A stretch of 64,000 nt of DNA, from contig CM034143.1 in assembly GCA_019914995.1 (NCBI GenBank), positions 6,611,501-6,675,500 of the forward strand. Direction: 5' to 3'. The notes beneath the pieces were generated by a model. That model had not been told where the DNA came from. It saw only the letters and a list, made by a program, of their open reading frames with translations, and ran no database searches. The stretch comes from Acanthochlamys bracteata (taxonomy: Eukaryota > Streptophyta > Magnoliopsida > Pandanales > Velloziaceae). This document shows, piece after piece, positions 46,996-59,616 of the stretch. The stretch's first letter is position 1, and each line of letters begins with the position of its first letter. A program made the translations under genes and the position numbers.

Positions 46996-49900
46996 GTTGT
47001 TTATTAGGGCTATGTAACAATGTAATAGACTACAACGATTTTACAAAAAAATATTTTACAGTTTCTCAAAAATAAAATAAAATAATTAACGAAGGTTACT
47101 CAAATTTTTCTTACAGTAATCAACGTACATGGAAAGCAAAAACTGACAAATACAATCACAATAAAACTGAACTACGAAAAAAAAAAATGAAAATATGTAA
47201 TAACGGAAGTCGATCTTATCGTGTGTATGTGGAGCATGCTTATTAATTTGGATGGGAGCTCTCGGGTTGGCTGCAAATATATCTGCTTCAATTGTTTCCT
47301 TTCTTTATTTTGTCTGTTTCTAAATTTCACAGGTACAAGCGGATATTTAAAAGTATTTAAATTAATTTTTTACTTAAAAATTAAAAATTATACATATAAA
47401 ATTTATACTTCTAATTTTTAAAAGAATCTTTATAAAATGAAATAAATTATTAAAAATAAAAAATAAAATAAAATTTTGAAAATAATAATAAAACAGCACC
47501 TAAAATCAAGTTAACAGAATGAAGATAAAACTTTCCTTGATAGAAAAAAGTTAAATTTTTAACCAGACAAGTTAAGCAGATGGATTGCTATCAGCATCAG
47601 TAGTGCCACTTCAGTTTTGGAATTATGCATCCAATGATAACTTTAGAGAAACATCAGATAAGTATTCACCAAACTTGTTCTACATGCATTAATTCGAAGT
47701 TTCAACTTTTAGTAACACGAGGAATAATGGAATCCATCATTGAAACAATGTATTAGTTTTTTCATCGCTAGAAAATTCTGAAAAGAAAAAACCAAAATAT
47801 TGAAGAAACTATGGTTGAAGAGAAAGATTACTACGTGAAGAGGGGCCTATGTGTTTTCATGGTGGGGAGCACCTGTGGCAAAGCAGTTCGAGCACCAAAC
47901 AATTAATCATGGCATCCACTATAACAGAAAATGAATCTTTACGCCAGTTCATGCAAGTGAAAAAACTTTTGCTATGAAATTAAATGAATCATGGTTCTAT
48001 GCATCAAGTTAACCGCATCCATATGCAAGTAATTTATAAATATTCAAGAAATATTATCTAAATCAAGCTGCAATTCAATAGCTCAAAAGAGCAGAGAAAG
48101 CCTATATAGATTTATTCAGTGCTGATCGTTAAGAACTGTTATGAATAATGGGTGATCTAAAGTAACGAAGATACTTGTAATCATTTGCATTTCTATCTAT
48201 CAGGTGTAACCTATCAGATGGGAGAAAAGTGCTTAATTGTGGCTTTCTATAATCTTCCTGTTAGACTTTCGAATGCCCATCTCATGGCCACATGATAGTG
48301 GGCATCTCTTTCGTGACACGCAATCAGAAGATGTGAATGGATTTCATGCCAGTTTCATGACTTTGATCTTATAACATTTATAAACTAATTTAAGGTTGTC
48401 CATGAATTTATATATTTTCTTTTTCAATCAAAAAAACATAAACTAACAAGTGGATTATTTTTTTGGGAATACCTTTGATGGGATATGCATGCTTCTTGTA
48501 CAACTCACCAGATAGATCATTCAAATCTCAGGATCTGCTCCCCACCACTTCTCTGCAGTCTACCCAAAAACTCCACCAGCAGACATGGTGAAATTAATAA
48601 AACACAAGTCCTTAGAAAAGAACAACAGCCATGAACTGTCAGAAACACTTCTTCATCAAAGAACAAGAAAGAAAAGAGTACATTACATGCATGGATCGAT
48701 CTTTATTTATTGCACTGCAACAACTTTCTGTTCCTCATTTCCATGTGGTAGTTGGTTCCTCCAAAATTTCCCTTCCATAACATGCACCAATACTAGAGTA
48801 CACAATTGTGAATCTTAATAATGTTATCCGAGCATTGTGTTAGAAAAATATATTACCATGGAGTTTAAGAATCATGGTTAAAAGGATAATAAATGTTAAA
48901 GTTTGCATTTTTATTTTTTTCATGCAAGAATTAAGTTTCTGCTTGAACTTTTAACTAAATAAGTCGCTGTGCATCAAATGGCCAGTTTTGAATTTGAACT
49001 CGAGTATGAAATTTACTTGAATTTCATGAAACCTAGTATTACTTGCTTTTAAGTACTATAAGAGGATTTTTCTTTGATCATTCAAGTTTTCACCGAAGCA
49101 TGGGAAAGAATCATGCAGTGAGGTCAAAGAAAAGATCAATAAACCATTAGGCTTCATCCATATGTCAAAAGTCCTTTATAAGTGATACTTCTGCAGTTCA
49201 AGGTTGCAATAATGCATGCAGCAGGTATGGAAAAAGAGAAGAGAGAGTTAATTGTCTATGAGAAAAAATCTGATATTCCTTCAAAGTGGTTTTACATAGA
49301 TTTGTCAAAGGAAGATAATAAGTAGTACCACAATCGAATCCACCGTTCATGAATTTCTGTAAAATTCCTTCAACAGGGAAATGTCATGCAAGTAAACAAG
49401 GAAAGTAATATAGAAAAAACTTTATGCGGTACCTTTTCTTTTTCTTCTTCCTTTGTTGGATCCTACAGATTGTGGTTTGTAAAAACATCTGCATTACAAG
49501 AAACCAAATGTTTAAATTTCAGAAAATCCTTACAAATGGAATAATTTTCACAATTGCATCATTGCTCCAAACAGGTAATTTCAGCAATAATTAAGCAGAT
49601 AGATGAAGATTGCTTTCATATTCAAGTCAAACGAACAATCATGCAATGCAAGGGAGAAAAGTCTACATCATCTTAACGTTACTCAGGCAAAACATCAAAC
49701 ACTTCATCTGCATTTTTAAAATCGTATATAAAACCTTTCTCAGAAACTTCTTACCACACACCAATTTATGTATATTGAATAAAAGGAAATCTAAAATTTC
49801 AGATTTTCAGGTTACATCAATACCAGAGCAGAAACATAGCACTGAAAGAAGTGATACTTCCATTTGAGTCCCATTGAAGGTAAATGAAAGTGACAGCAAT

Positions 49901-50191
49901 AACCTTCATAATCAAACAAACTTCAATGAAAAAATAATGAAAAACCATTAAATATCATTTTGAACAATCCAGCTTGAAAAAAAGAAGGTAAAAAAGTAAT
50001 CAAACCAGGTTTTTTTTTTCTACTCTCATTTTTCTTTCATTCATTCACACCTTTCACTTCATTGGCCGTCTGACTACTCTCCTCCAATCAAATTCACCAC
50101 TCCTTAACCCCACATCCTTCTCTCAAGTCTCAAGCAGTCGCGCTTTCTTCTTCGTTGGAGAACTTCGGAGTAGGTGCTGTTGTTGTTGTTT
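46996..50191. other. Intergenic region upstream of the TCP gene
   Basis: No gene was recognised. About 47335-47500 is AT-rich repeat-like sequence of the MITE-like family. The last 150 bp before 50192 are C/T-rich (CACCTTTCACTTCATTGGCC, TCCTCCAATC) and are probably the TCP promoter and leader. I looked for conserved miRNA stems and tRNAs and saw none. Confidence 0.45.
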
Positions 50192-51289
50192 ATGGATCAA
50201 CATTCTAATAAGGGGACTTCAAAGCAGGTCCCAAAATTCTTTGCCCCCTCTTCTCGTTCTTCTTCGTCAAACAAAAACAAAAGATCTTCCACTTCCTCAA
50301 CTTCTGCTATTGCTGCTGCTGCTGATCCTCTTGGGAACCTCATGTCCGCTTCATCTTCACAGAACTATTCTTCTCTTAATCAACAACTCCCAGATCAAAC
50401 TAATACTACAGCTACTGATACTGCCGTTACTACTAGTACCGTGTCTGCGACAGCTGCAGCAGCTTCTGCTGTTGGAAGTGGAGCTATGGTAGTAGCAGGT
50501 GAGAAAGAAGAAAGTAAGAAGCAGCTTGCACCGAAACGGAGTTCGAACAAAGACAGGCACACAAAAGTCGACGGTAGAGGGCGCCGGATCCGGATGCCCG
50601 CTTTATGCGCGGCGCGAATTTTCCAGTTGACTCGAGAGCTCGGGCATAAATCGGACGGTGAGACGATTCAATGGTTGTTACAGCAAGCAGAGCCTGCGAT
50701 CATCGCTGCGACGGGTTCCGGGACGATTCCGGCATCAGCCCTCGCTGCTGCAGCTGCTGCTGCTACGACTAGTAACAAGATCGATTCTTCCAATTGGGCC
50801 GGTCTAGCTACCGCAGCCGCCGCAGCGCGGGCCCACCAGAGTATCTGGGCAGCGCATCCCGTCGGCCCAGCTGCTGCTGCTGCTGGGGCAGGGTTTTTGG
50901 CTCCGCTTGGTCCCACAGGGATAGCTGCTCCTGCGGCGGCTGCCGATGGATCGGCGGCACACATGATGCAGAGGATCGGGTTCCACCATGGGTTGGAGAG
51001 TTACGGAACGATGAGTTTCGGGTCGATGCTTAGCGGTCACCACCACCCACCGCCGGGGCTTGAGCTCGGGTTGTCGCAAGATGGGCATATGGGAATGCTA
51101 AGCCCTCATGCAATTAGCCAATTCTATCAACAGTTCGGGCAAGGTAGGAATGTTGGTGTTGTTGCTGGAAGTAGTGGACAGTTGCAGCAGCGGCAGCAAC
51201 AACAACAACATCAATCACAGCAGCAGCAACCATCTCAACAGCAGCAGTCTTCTTCAGGAAAGGATGATTCACAAGGTTCAAGACAGTAG
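50192..51289 (+). CDS. Class I TCP transcription factor (TCP8/TCP22-like)
   Basis: A single exon of 365 residues. The TCP domain spans about 118-172: a basic region ([20 protein letters not shown]) then helix-loop-helix ([32 protein letters not shown]). The basic region lacks the class II insertion, so this is class I (PCF), binding GTGGGNCC/TGGGCC. The following [20 protein letters not shown] and the C-terminal [15 protein letters not shown] resemble TCP8/TCP22/TCP23. The N-terminus has Ser- and Ala/Thr-rich runs. The C-terminus has Ala runs, a His/Pro patch ([17 protein letters not shown]) and Gln runs (about 327-352), likely disordered activation regions. The ATG at 50192 is the start. Class I TCPs promote cell proliferation and ribosomal and cell-cycle genes. 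The open minus-strand frames here come from the repeats. Confidence 0.93.
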   Translation: MDQHSNKGTSKQVPKFFAPSSRSSSSNKNKRSSTSSTSAIAAAADPLGNLMSASSSQNYSSLNQQLPDQTNTTATDTAVTTSTVSATAAAASAVGSGAMVVAGEKEESKKQLAPKRSSNKDRHTKVDGRGRRIRMPALCAARIFQLTRELGHKSDGETIQWLLQQAEPAIIAATGSGTIPASALAAAAAAATTSNKIDSSNWAGLATAAAAARAHQSIWAAHPVGPAAAAAGAGFLAPLGPTGIAAPAAAADGSAAHMMQRIGFHHGLESYGTMSFGSMLSGHHHPPPGLELGLSQDGHMGMLSPHAISQFYQQFGQGRNVGVVAGSSGQLQQRQQQQQHQSQQQQPSQQQQSSSGKDDSQGSRQ

Positions 51290-54048
51290 TGGAGATTAAA
51301 AAGTACTAACATGTATTTCAAGGGTGGTAATTCAGGTTTGAGTTGAGTGGTAGTAGGTGTATGTGTGTATGCTTTTATGGTTTTCTTGAAAGAGAAGCTT
51401 GCAAGTATATATGGAGGTATTTCTTGAGAAGATAGACAAGGATGAAGGAATGATCGCTGACTCCTTTGTCTGTGATGTTAGATGGTTATTTATATATCGG
51501 TATGATCTCATGTCCCTTGAATGAGTTTGTTTTTAGATGATGTTTATTGAAACTCTGTTCAGCTTGTAAGAGTTGTTACTTTTGGTGTTTATGACTTGCA
51601 GGTGTTGATTCTGAGGGAAGGGAAGAGCTAAATGGAGCTGGATGCCTACTTTATGTGAAGGTGTGTACATATAAAGAGTTTCCATGGAAAATTTTGATTG
51701 CATTGCCTGTTAGAATCTCTATCGGCCTATTCTATGATCAAGTACTGGTGCTTGTTGTACATTTACTGAAATTGTGTTCTTTTACCCAAGACATGCAATA
51801 TAAGCTTTTTTTTCTTTTTGTAGAAACACGAGCGATTTTGCTTGATGAGAATGTTTAAAGTGAAAAGGATAGTTATGCTGAAACTAACACTAGTGTTTAG
51901 TGTGTCAAAGTTTATGTAGGTTCGAGATATTGTAGTATAAAGAGTGAACATCTGCTTTGTATGCCACGACTTTCATATTTCCTTCGACATTCATGAAATC
52001 TGTATACATTTCGGTAGTTTCTATAAATAATGTTCTGTCAAGGACTTTGGGTAAAACTACATTGAAATGAATATATTTGAAACCCGCTCCTTCATTATGG
52101 ATATTCACATAAAGGCTTCTCAATTATGTTTTACCTTCTTCTCGTATCTGCTATTTTGGATGATTAATTCTGCTAGAGCAGGCCAGACATTATAAGGATG
52201 TCTTGTAGTCATTCCGTGTCTGTAAAATCAGATTGGTTATACTTTTCCGTTCCATGTACAATGCCAATGTTTTGGTACAGCTGCTATTTTAGACCCTTGT
52301 TTTTGTACAGCAGCTATTAAATACCCTTGTTGTATCATGCTAGTAAATGTTCACAGGTAGGAGGTTAGATTACAACTTCAATATCTATCATATGCGTAAG
52401 TTCAGATATGTTATTTCTACTTGTATGATTATACCAGAAACATTGGGTTGACAAACCTGTCAAAAATCATGTTCTTCCTATCGTTTTCTTTGATGATCAA
52501 TTTAACTTGTAAAGTAAGCAATTTTTAGTTTACGAGGTATTGAGTGATTACTCTGGTGGATGTCAGTCAAGATGATGACCTACTTTTTCGCGTGGAAGGC
52601 TGGGGAACTCCTGATAGCTGGTTGAAACTAAAACTCAAGCGTTGCATTGATTATTTCATCAGTTCAGAATATGCATTTGTTGTCTAGATAAGAGTATAGT
52701 TGCTTGTCATATGTAACCACATAAGCATAGATTACTAGAATGTGATTCTGTATCATAAGTACTACAATATGGGTTCCAGGAATTTGGATACGGTGATTTT
52801 CTTCATAATTCTGCTGCTTCTGCATTTGCAGAACCGCATCTTTATTGTAGTTAGTGGATACAAGACGCTATAAATGTGATCGACAGAGTTGTCATATGTT
52901 TATTGTAAATTATCAATAATAGTAGGCTTCAATAGATATCGAGCGAAGGAACTGATTTGCTCAACTTTTCAGAGCTGCGTGAGCTGATTTTCATGTCTGC
53001 GTTTTGTTTTCATGGGCTTGCATGCCTTCTTTCGGTTGGTTGTTTTCGTACAAGTGAAAATGTCTGTTGCTGTGCTTTGGCATCTATTTTGTTTTCGTCG
53101 CGTTCTATTTTACCAACTGATTTTAACTCCAACTGATGAATTACTGCAATGACTATTCTACTTTTTACTGAATCAGGTGAAACCAGTTCTCGCTTGCGAA
53201 ATGCTTTTGAAAGTCATGACCCTGAAAGTAAACATTTCTGTTTTGTATTTTAAGTTCTTTATATTTTTATTTTAATTGCGTAAAAGTAAGTTTTACAAAA
53301 ATAAATTTGATAAATATGAAGTTCAATAAAAAGTGAAACACCGTAAAAGTATAGTTAATAGTGATAATTAAACACGTGAAATAAATTTTAAATAGTGTTT
53401 TTTGGGAGTGAAATTTGATAAGAATTAAAAATAAAATTTAGAATGATAATTAAAATACGAGAAATAATTCGAATTCAAATATTTGAAAGAGAATTCAAAA
53501 GAGTAAGTGGAGTTCTGTAAGATTAAAGCAAACCTTAATTCTTCATGAAAAAGTTTGTGTCGAGCAAATTTTTCTTTAGGCTTTGTTAATTGTCTTTTAT
53601 TGCTGTCGTATGTCTTCTATTGATGTATACTATATACTGGGCCTTACGGACAAGCTCATATAGCTCTGTAATTGTTGAAGGGCCAAGGAGGATGGAGGCC
53701 CATTTCTATATTTAGGCCGTAACGCAAACCGGAAAATTGATACCCCCTTGTTTTAAAAAGCAAAGCCTGAACAGTTTGAAATAGTATTTCTGTTTTTTCT
53801 TTTTTGTTTGTCGTCTTAAAAAATGAAATAACATGTTTTGATTTTTGTTTTGTTTCATTCCCTTCATTCCAACACTACGCCAGCTAATAGGAAGGACAAT
53901 TTTGCTTCAAAAACAGCAAACATTTCTTGAGTTAATGGATCCATTGTTTTTCAAATTCCATTGACTTCTTCTCACACTGAAATCATTAATGAATTTCACT
54001 GTTATTATCAGCACCTTCCTCCACAATTGATTCACACCGCAATTCGGG
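51290..54048. other. 3' flank of TCP gene and spacer
   Basis: 51290-51660 is probably 3' untranslated sequence, with a possible 3'-UTR acceptor (ACTTGCAG|GTGTTG near 51600). The block 53250-53525 is a Tourist-like relic (AATTGCGTAAAAGTAAGTTT near its left, AATTAAAATACGAG near its right). No other gene was recognised. Confidence 0.45.
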
Positions 54049-54049
54049 A

Positions 54050-54258
54050 CCGGTACGTTTTTGGCGTTCCATTTTATGAAAATAATTTCTTAATTTATAT
54101 TTTTTATAAGTTTTTATAAATTTATTTAAAAATTTAAAAAATCTTTTATATAATAAATTTTTTTTATTACCTAAGTTTAATTTTTTATATTAAAAATAAA
54201 ATTAATTTTTAAAAAATATATTTTTTTTTGTAAAAAATATTTATTTCAAAATGTCAGT
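54050..54258. repeat. AT-rich MITE-like element
   Basis: It starts near GTTTTTGGCGTTCCATTTTA and ends near TATTTATTTCAAAATGTC. The interior (TTTTTATAAATTTATTTAAA near the left, ATCTTTTATATAATAAATTT further in) is nearly the same wording as the copy at about 2010-2262. Confidence 0.45.
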
Positions 54259-54330
54259 TATGTTATTCAATAGAAATACTCTGTAGTAGTAGGAAGGGAG
54301 ATTTTATACTTTACTAATATTATATATATA

Positions 54331-54664
54331 AGGAGAGATAGAAGCATTTTTTTTTCTAAAAACACTCCCTTTTTTATTTATAATCGGGGTGACTTTCAAG
54401 TTCAATCTCCAGAACTATGAGTTAGAAATCTATATATAAAATTTTAAAGTTTTCTTATTTTCTGTCATTTTGATCAAACAATCGGATGGAATTTAATTAG
54501 TGTTCGGATGGAGATTAATTTGTAGTCCGATTGAACTGAAATTTTATAGATAAATTTCTAATTTATAATTCTTCATATCTAACGGTGGAGATTAGATTTG
54601 AAAATCATTCCGGTCATAAATCGAAAAAAAAAGTGTCTAAAAATATACTTTTATTCTTTCTCGT
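54331..54664. mobile_element. Long inverted-repeat (hairpin) element, copy 2
   Basis: The left arm reads AAGTTCAATCTCCAGAACTA in its first half, and the right arm in reverse reads CAAATCTAATCTCCACCGTT, then AGATATGAAGAATTATAA. Arms are about 140-150 bp and more diverged than in copy 1 at 6237-6662. The two copies share the block CTTCATATCTAACGGTGGAG (CTTCATATCCAACGGTGGAG in copy 1) and CCGATTGAACTGAAATTTTA. Copy 2 is also next to TA runs, 54319-54330 and 54665-54683. Confidence 0.75.
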
Positions 54665-55895
54665 TATATATATATATATATATATTTTTTTTTTTTTTAA
54701 ATGGAGAAAGTTTTGAAATGGCAAGAAAGTGGCCATCATACACTTGTGCCAGCTTTTGACCCCCGAATTTAGGAGCATTTCGGAACAACATTGTAACAGA
54801 TGGTTGACCATTTATTCAGACCGTTTGCCAAATTGGTAAAGACAAGATTAGAAATATATTTAAATTACATAAAATTTATTTTTTAAATTAACTTTAGATT
54901 AATTCATTTTATACTAAATTAATTTTTTTATTGAACGCAATTTCATAAACTTTATTTTTATCAATTAAATGTATAATAAAAATATATAAATATTTTTTCA
55001 CACTCTTTTGTTAAAATCATCTGATCAAATTGATGATTTAATAAATTGATCGTGGTTGTGAAACATAATTACGTTTCTTTTTTTTTAAACTAACTAGTGA
55101 ATCACAGCTGAATTAGATATATATTCCAACCATACTTAATATAAAAATATATATTTATTTTATTTATTTTAAATTATATATTTTTATTCATGACATACCG
55201 TGCTTTACATAAATGTACTTACTAATTAAAAATCAAAGCGCGCGTAAAACGTGACTTAAAAAAAATATAAATTACACTTTTTACTTTTCTAATGTTTATA
55301 AAAATTACACTAACAAAACTTAAAGTAGTTACTAAAAGTTGCCAACCTCTGCAGGGGCATTATAGGAAAGGATCTAAAACAGGGGCATAAGGGGAACGAA
55401 AGAGAAAAAGATCTTGTTACACTTGTATGTACATGTACACACAGTCACAGACAAAGGTTCAGCAAATGATAGAGAAAGAGAGAGATCAATAGAAGAGCAA
55501 AATTCTACATTTTCGTTCTCTCGTCTGCAGTGAAGGATTCAGAAATCAAAGAAGAAGATGAAGAGCTTTTTTTGTGGTTATGTGGAATAGCACAAAAGAA
55601 AGAAGGAAAAGAGAAACAGCCAAACAGGGAATCAAAGTACACGAAAGAAGAAAGATTGAATCATTTTAAAAAAATTTCTTTTGGGGTGAGAAATAGGTTT
55701 CTTTTCAAAAGATTTCTTTTTTGTTTTTTTACCAAAGTTTATAGAATTAGTTTTCGTTTCATTTCTTTCTCAAAAAAAGATTTCTTTTTTGGTACTATTT
55801 ATCATTTCCGAATTCTGTCTCGGTAAAAGGTTTCTTACTGTTAGAATAAATTTTTGCTCAATCAATAGGAATTGTTTTGGAAGTTTTCAATCAAG
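54665..55895. other. Spacer and leader of the ACR gene
   Basis: A TA microsatellite and T-run lie at 54665-54700, then AT-rich spacer. From about 55440 the sequence is A/G-rich (GAGAAAGAGAGAGATC) and probably transcribed as leader. The open frame 55530-55826 (98 codons) lies in this leader and matches nothing known. It could act as an upstream ORF but I do not call it a gene. Confidence 0.45.
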
Positions 55896-58007
55896 ATGGA
55901 GTGTGGGTGGCCTTCATATTCAGAACTTGATGAATATGAAAAGCTTGTTATGAGGATGAATCCACCTAGGTAATCAACAGCTTCTCCAATTCTGCTCTAA
56001 CAATTTAATTGTTTTTGTTGATTTTTTTTTTAAATTTAATTTACTTTTAGGAGATCTCTATACTTGTGACTACAATCTCTGTCTCTTTGGTTCTTGCAGG
56101 GTTACTGTGGATAACAAATCAAGCAGTAATGCTACTTTATTGAAGGTATGCTATTAAAAATCTTTCTTTTCTTCGTTATTGTTTTGTTGTTTGGAGGAGA
56201 AAAAAAACTAAAAAAGAATAAAAAGACTTGGTTAATTTGAGATTTATTTGTTGTTAATTGTTTAGGTGGACAGTGCTAATATGCATGGAAGTTTGTTGGA
56301 GGTTGTACAGGTTTTAAGCGATCTGAAGCTGACAATCCAAAGAGCTTATATTTCTTCTGATGGCGAATGGTTCATGGATGGTATGCTATTTTATTGTTTT
56401 CAATCTTATATCTTAATGATTTCATAAAGATTTCCTTTTTTTTTCCCGACATTGCATGTAAGTGAAATGCTATTTTATCTTTCAGTCTTTTATGTTGTTG
56501 ATCAGAATGGAAATAAGTTATCTGATGGTGAAGTCATCAACAGAATCGAACAGGTAGGTATTTTGATCCAGATAGATCAAACCTGTAAAGTTTCATAGTT
56601 CTTTCCTAGTAAACATTTTCTGTAGTTGAAATTTTATTCAAGAAACAAGTAGGCGGATTCTTCAAAGAATTTTTGCTCAATGGAAATTTAGAAGATTTGT
56701 TTCAATGCGCGATTCTGTTTCAATACCATACACATTTTAATTAGTCGTTAGGAGCAAGAGCATACAATCTGCGGTCAGTAAGGAGATCGGTTGATGTTCA
56801 ACCTGCTGCAAAGAACACCTCAATCGAACTGATCGGAAGAGACCGCCCTGGACTTCTCTCCGACATCTTCGCTGTCCTCACAGACCTAGGCTGCAACATT
56901 GTAGCCTCTGAAATGTGGACTCATAATTCAAGAATGGCATCAGTAATCTACATTACAGATGAATCCACTGGGTCACCTATCGATGACCCAGACAGGCTTG
57001 CAAAGATCAAGCAGCTGCTTCGCTATGTGCTCAAAGGGGACAGAGACATGAAGAGCCCAAAAACATCTATTTCAACTACCCCGACTCACATAGAGAGGAG
57101 GCTTCATCAGATGCTGTCCGCAGACCGTGATTTTCAGTACTTCAGTGGTGAGATGGCAGGTAACGGAGTGGTTAATCCGGTTGTCTCAGTTGAGGATTGG
57201 AATGAGAAAGGGTACTCAGTTGTCAGTGTAAAGTGTAAGGACAGACCGAAGATAATCTTTGATACTGTCTGCACTCTCGCTGATATGCAGTACGTTGTTT
57301 TCCATGGAACCGTTATTGCTGAAGGACCCGAAGCCTATCAGGTATATCAATCAACTCAAAGCTTATGTCATGTATTCTCTCGAATATCTTGAACTAGCTA
57401 GAATGTTTTTCTAGACGAAGAAATTTATATCTATCTGCATCTTTGCTTGCTATCGTATGATGTAGGAATACTTCATCAGACACATTGATGGATCGCCATT
57501 AAGCTCTGAAGGGGAGAGACAACGTTTGATCACCTGCATTCAAGCTGCTATCAGAAGAAGAGCAACTGAAGTAATTTCAACATATATATCAACAGCGAGT
57601 ATTTCAAATTTCTGGTGTCATTTTGATAACAAGTTCCTTGATGTTTTAATTTGCAGGGATTAAGGCTAGAGCTCTGCGGCGATGATAGAGTAGGACTGCT
57701 TTCTGAAGTAACTCGGATATTTAGAGAGAACGGTCTCTCAGTAACTCAAGCTGAAGTGAAAACAAGAGAATCACAAGCTGCAGATGTGTTCTATGTCGTT
57801 GATGCATCAGGGGAACAAGTTCAAAACCAAACTATAGAAGACATCCGGAGAGAAATCAGTGAGAAATTCCTTGACGTGAAGGGTGATTTAGATTCTAAGT
57901 CATCATCTGCAAGTGATAGTAGCAAGTTTTCTTTAGGAAGTATATTCAGGTCTAGGTCGGAGAAGTTTTTATTGAACTTGGGACTCATCATCAGATCAAG
58001 TCCTTAA
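55896..58007 (+). CDS. ACR: ACT domain repeat (ACR) protein
   Basis: Seven exons: 55896-55969, 56100-56145, 56266-56380, 56486-56553, 56745-57341, 57466-57570 and 57657-58007. They give 451 residues. It starts [20 protein letters not shown] and holds four ACT modules: about 34-101 ([20 protein letters not shown]...), 118-195 ([20 protein letters not shown]...), 255-330 ([20 protein letters not shown]...) and 336-410 ([20 protein letters not shown]...). ACT domains bind small ligands such as amino acids. Plant ACRs resemble the regulatory half of bacterial GlnD but have no catalytic domain, and their ligands are not settled. The wording is closest to the ACR3-ACR8 group, perhaps ACR4. A basic, Ser-rich tail ends the protein. 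All joins are GT-AG and in frame. Confidence 0.93.
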
Positions 58008-59616
58008 AAAGAGTGTTTGTTCTTGCTGAAAGTGTTCCTTCTTTCGAATTATTCAGTTCAAAAAAATCAACGAAAATGAGAATATTTCATGTTAAAATAC
58101 CTAACCAACTTGTGTGGAATCCTATTCCATTTCTATCTTATCACCCTCAATCAATAATTCATACTGAGATTCTCGTCCTATTCATTTTCCTCTTTACTTT
58201 TTGTTTCCCCTTTCAGAAATTATCTCTTCCCAGTCTTTAATAAGTCACAAGAATTTTATTTCTCATTGCTTAATTAAAATTTTGATTAATTTATTTATTA
58301 AAAATTAAATAATTTTGGAGCAAATCAATACTGATCCCAACCGTTGGATCTTGGATGCTTCTGCAGGAGTATCTCTGCTTCCTGTCTGGTATTACTGTAC
58401 GGATAACTCACGTGATCCGAGCATCATCCTTTTGTGCCACGTGTAACACAAAACCAACGGTCCAGAATCAGGCACGTTCTACAAACCAAGTAAAAGGAAG
58501 AAGCCAGTAAGTGACTGAAAGCGATAGTTCGGACTGTAACGACTGTTTCGATCTTGTCGATTCTTAATTCTTCGAATCTTGAGCCGAAATTACTTCAAAA
58601 CAAAAGACCAATGGGCCAATACTTAGGTGGGCCTAAAGTCTGACCTATTTGAGTACAGATGAAGCCCAATTCAGTAATATGGCTATATTTATGCTCACAA
58701 TTATCTTTTTCGTGTTAGAGAAAGCTTAAAGTCGTTAAAATCCTCAGAAATTCTTCTGTCTGCAGCTTTGATACAGAATTCACATGGGCTATTCAATATA
58801 TGGCATTCATCTATGCATCGCAGAAGAGAATCGAATAAGAAGCTTTTTTTATTATAAAAAAAAAAGGCGAACATCTTTTTCCTAGCTGTATACGTAATTC
58901 AGGCGAACTCTTGCGATAACTTATTCTGCTTCACAGAGGTATACATAGAATTTTTGTTGCTGTTATCTAAGGCGAACAACCACAAGATGAAGTTTTGCTT
59001 AATTTAAACGTTTTGGCTAAACTTTTCAAAAAAATAATTTTTAATTTTTTAATATATATTTTTTATATATTTTTATAAATATATATTAAACTCTTCCCCT
59101 AGCGAGCGAGCAGCATCGAGAAGAAAGGAAGAGATGAAGAACAGATTAACAACCGAGAAAATGATTACTTCATAGAACGAATGCTTTCACACACTAAAAA
59201 GTTAAAAGTATTGAACACGTGCATAGCACGAGCCATTATATCCTAGCAACCGAAGAGGAAAAAATAACTTACGTACACCTTATGGACTGGGAAAGAAGAA
59301 ACTGAATTGCTCTTCCTCTGACCTTCTATTCCTCTTTACACAAATGTGGCTTACTACATTTACCTGCATTCTAAGAAAACATTGCGATCTTTTCAACAGA
59401 AGGGGTTCTGCTAACTCTTAAAACTGAACTCCCTTCTCATCCCCACTACTCTCTCTATGTACCTCTCTACCTCCGCCTTTCTCTAATTCACCAACATGAC
59501 AGAAAGAATTGTAACCCACAACCAACAAATGCCAAAACAAAACCTTTGCATTTTTCCTGTACAGCATATACAAAAAAGAAAAAATTGTACACAGAATAAA
59601 CAGAAGACACAAGTCC
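58008..59616. other. Spacer between convergent ACR and EXA1 genes
   Basis: Contains the 3' ends of both genes. A palindromic G-box-like GCCACGTGTAAC lies near 58436 with ACGT-type CTCACGTGATCC at 58409, unusual between two 3' ends. AT-rich MITE-like text lies at about 59008-59085. No gene was recognised between them. Confidence 0.4.

Noticed and set aside
46996-50190. Conserved microRNA precursor in the long intergenic region
   Set aside because: I looked for familiar miRNA sequences and strong stems and saw none.
50668-50964. Ala/Pro-rich minus-strand open frame
   Set aside because: It is the antisense of poly-Ala and poly-Gln codons in the TCP gene.
55530-55826. 98-codon open frame upstream of ACR
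   Set aside because: Low-complexity F/K-rich sequence in the probable leader, and no family match. At most an upstream ORF.
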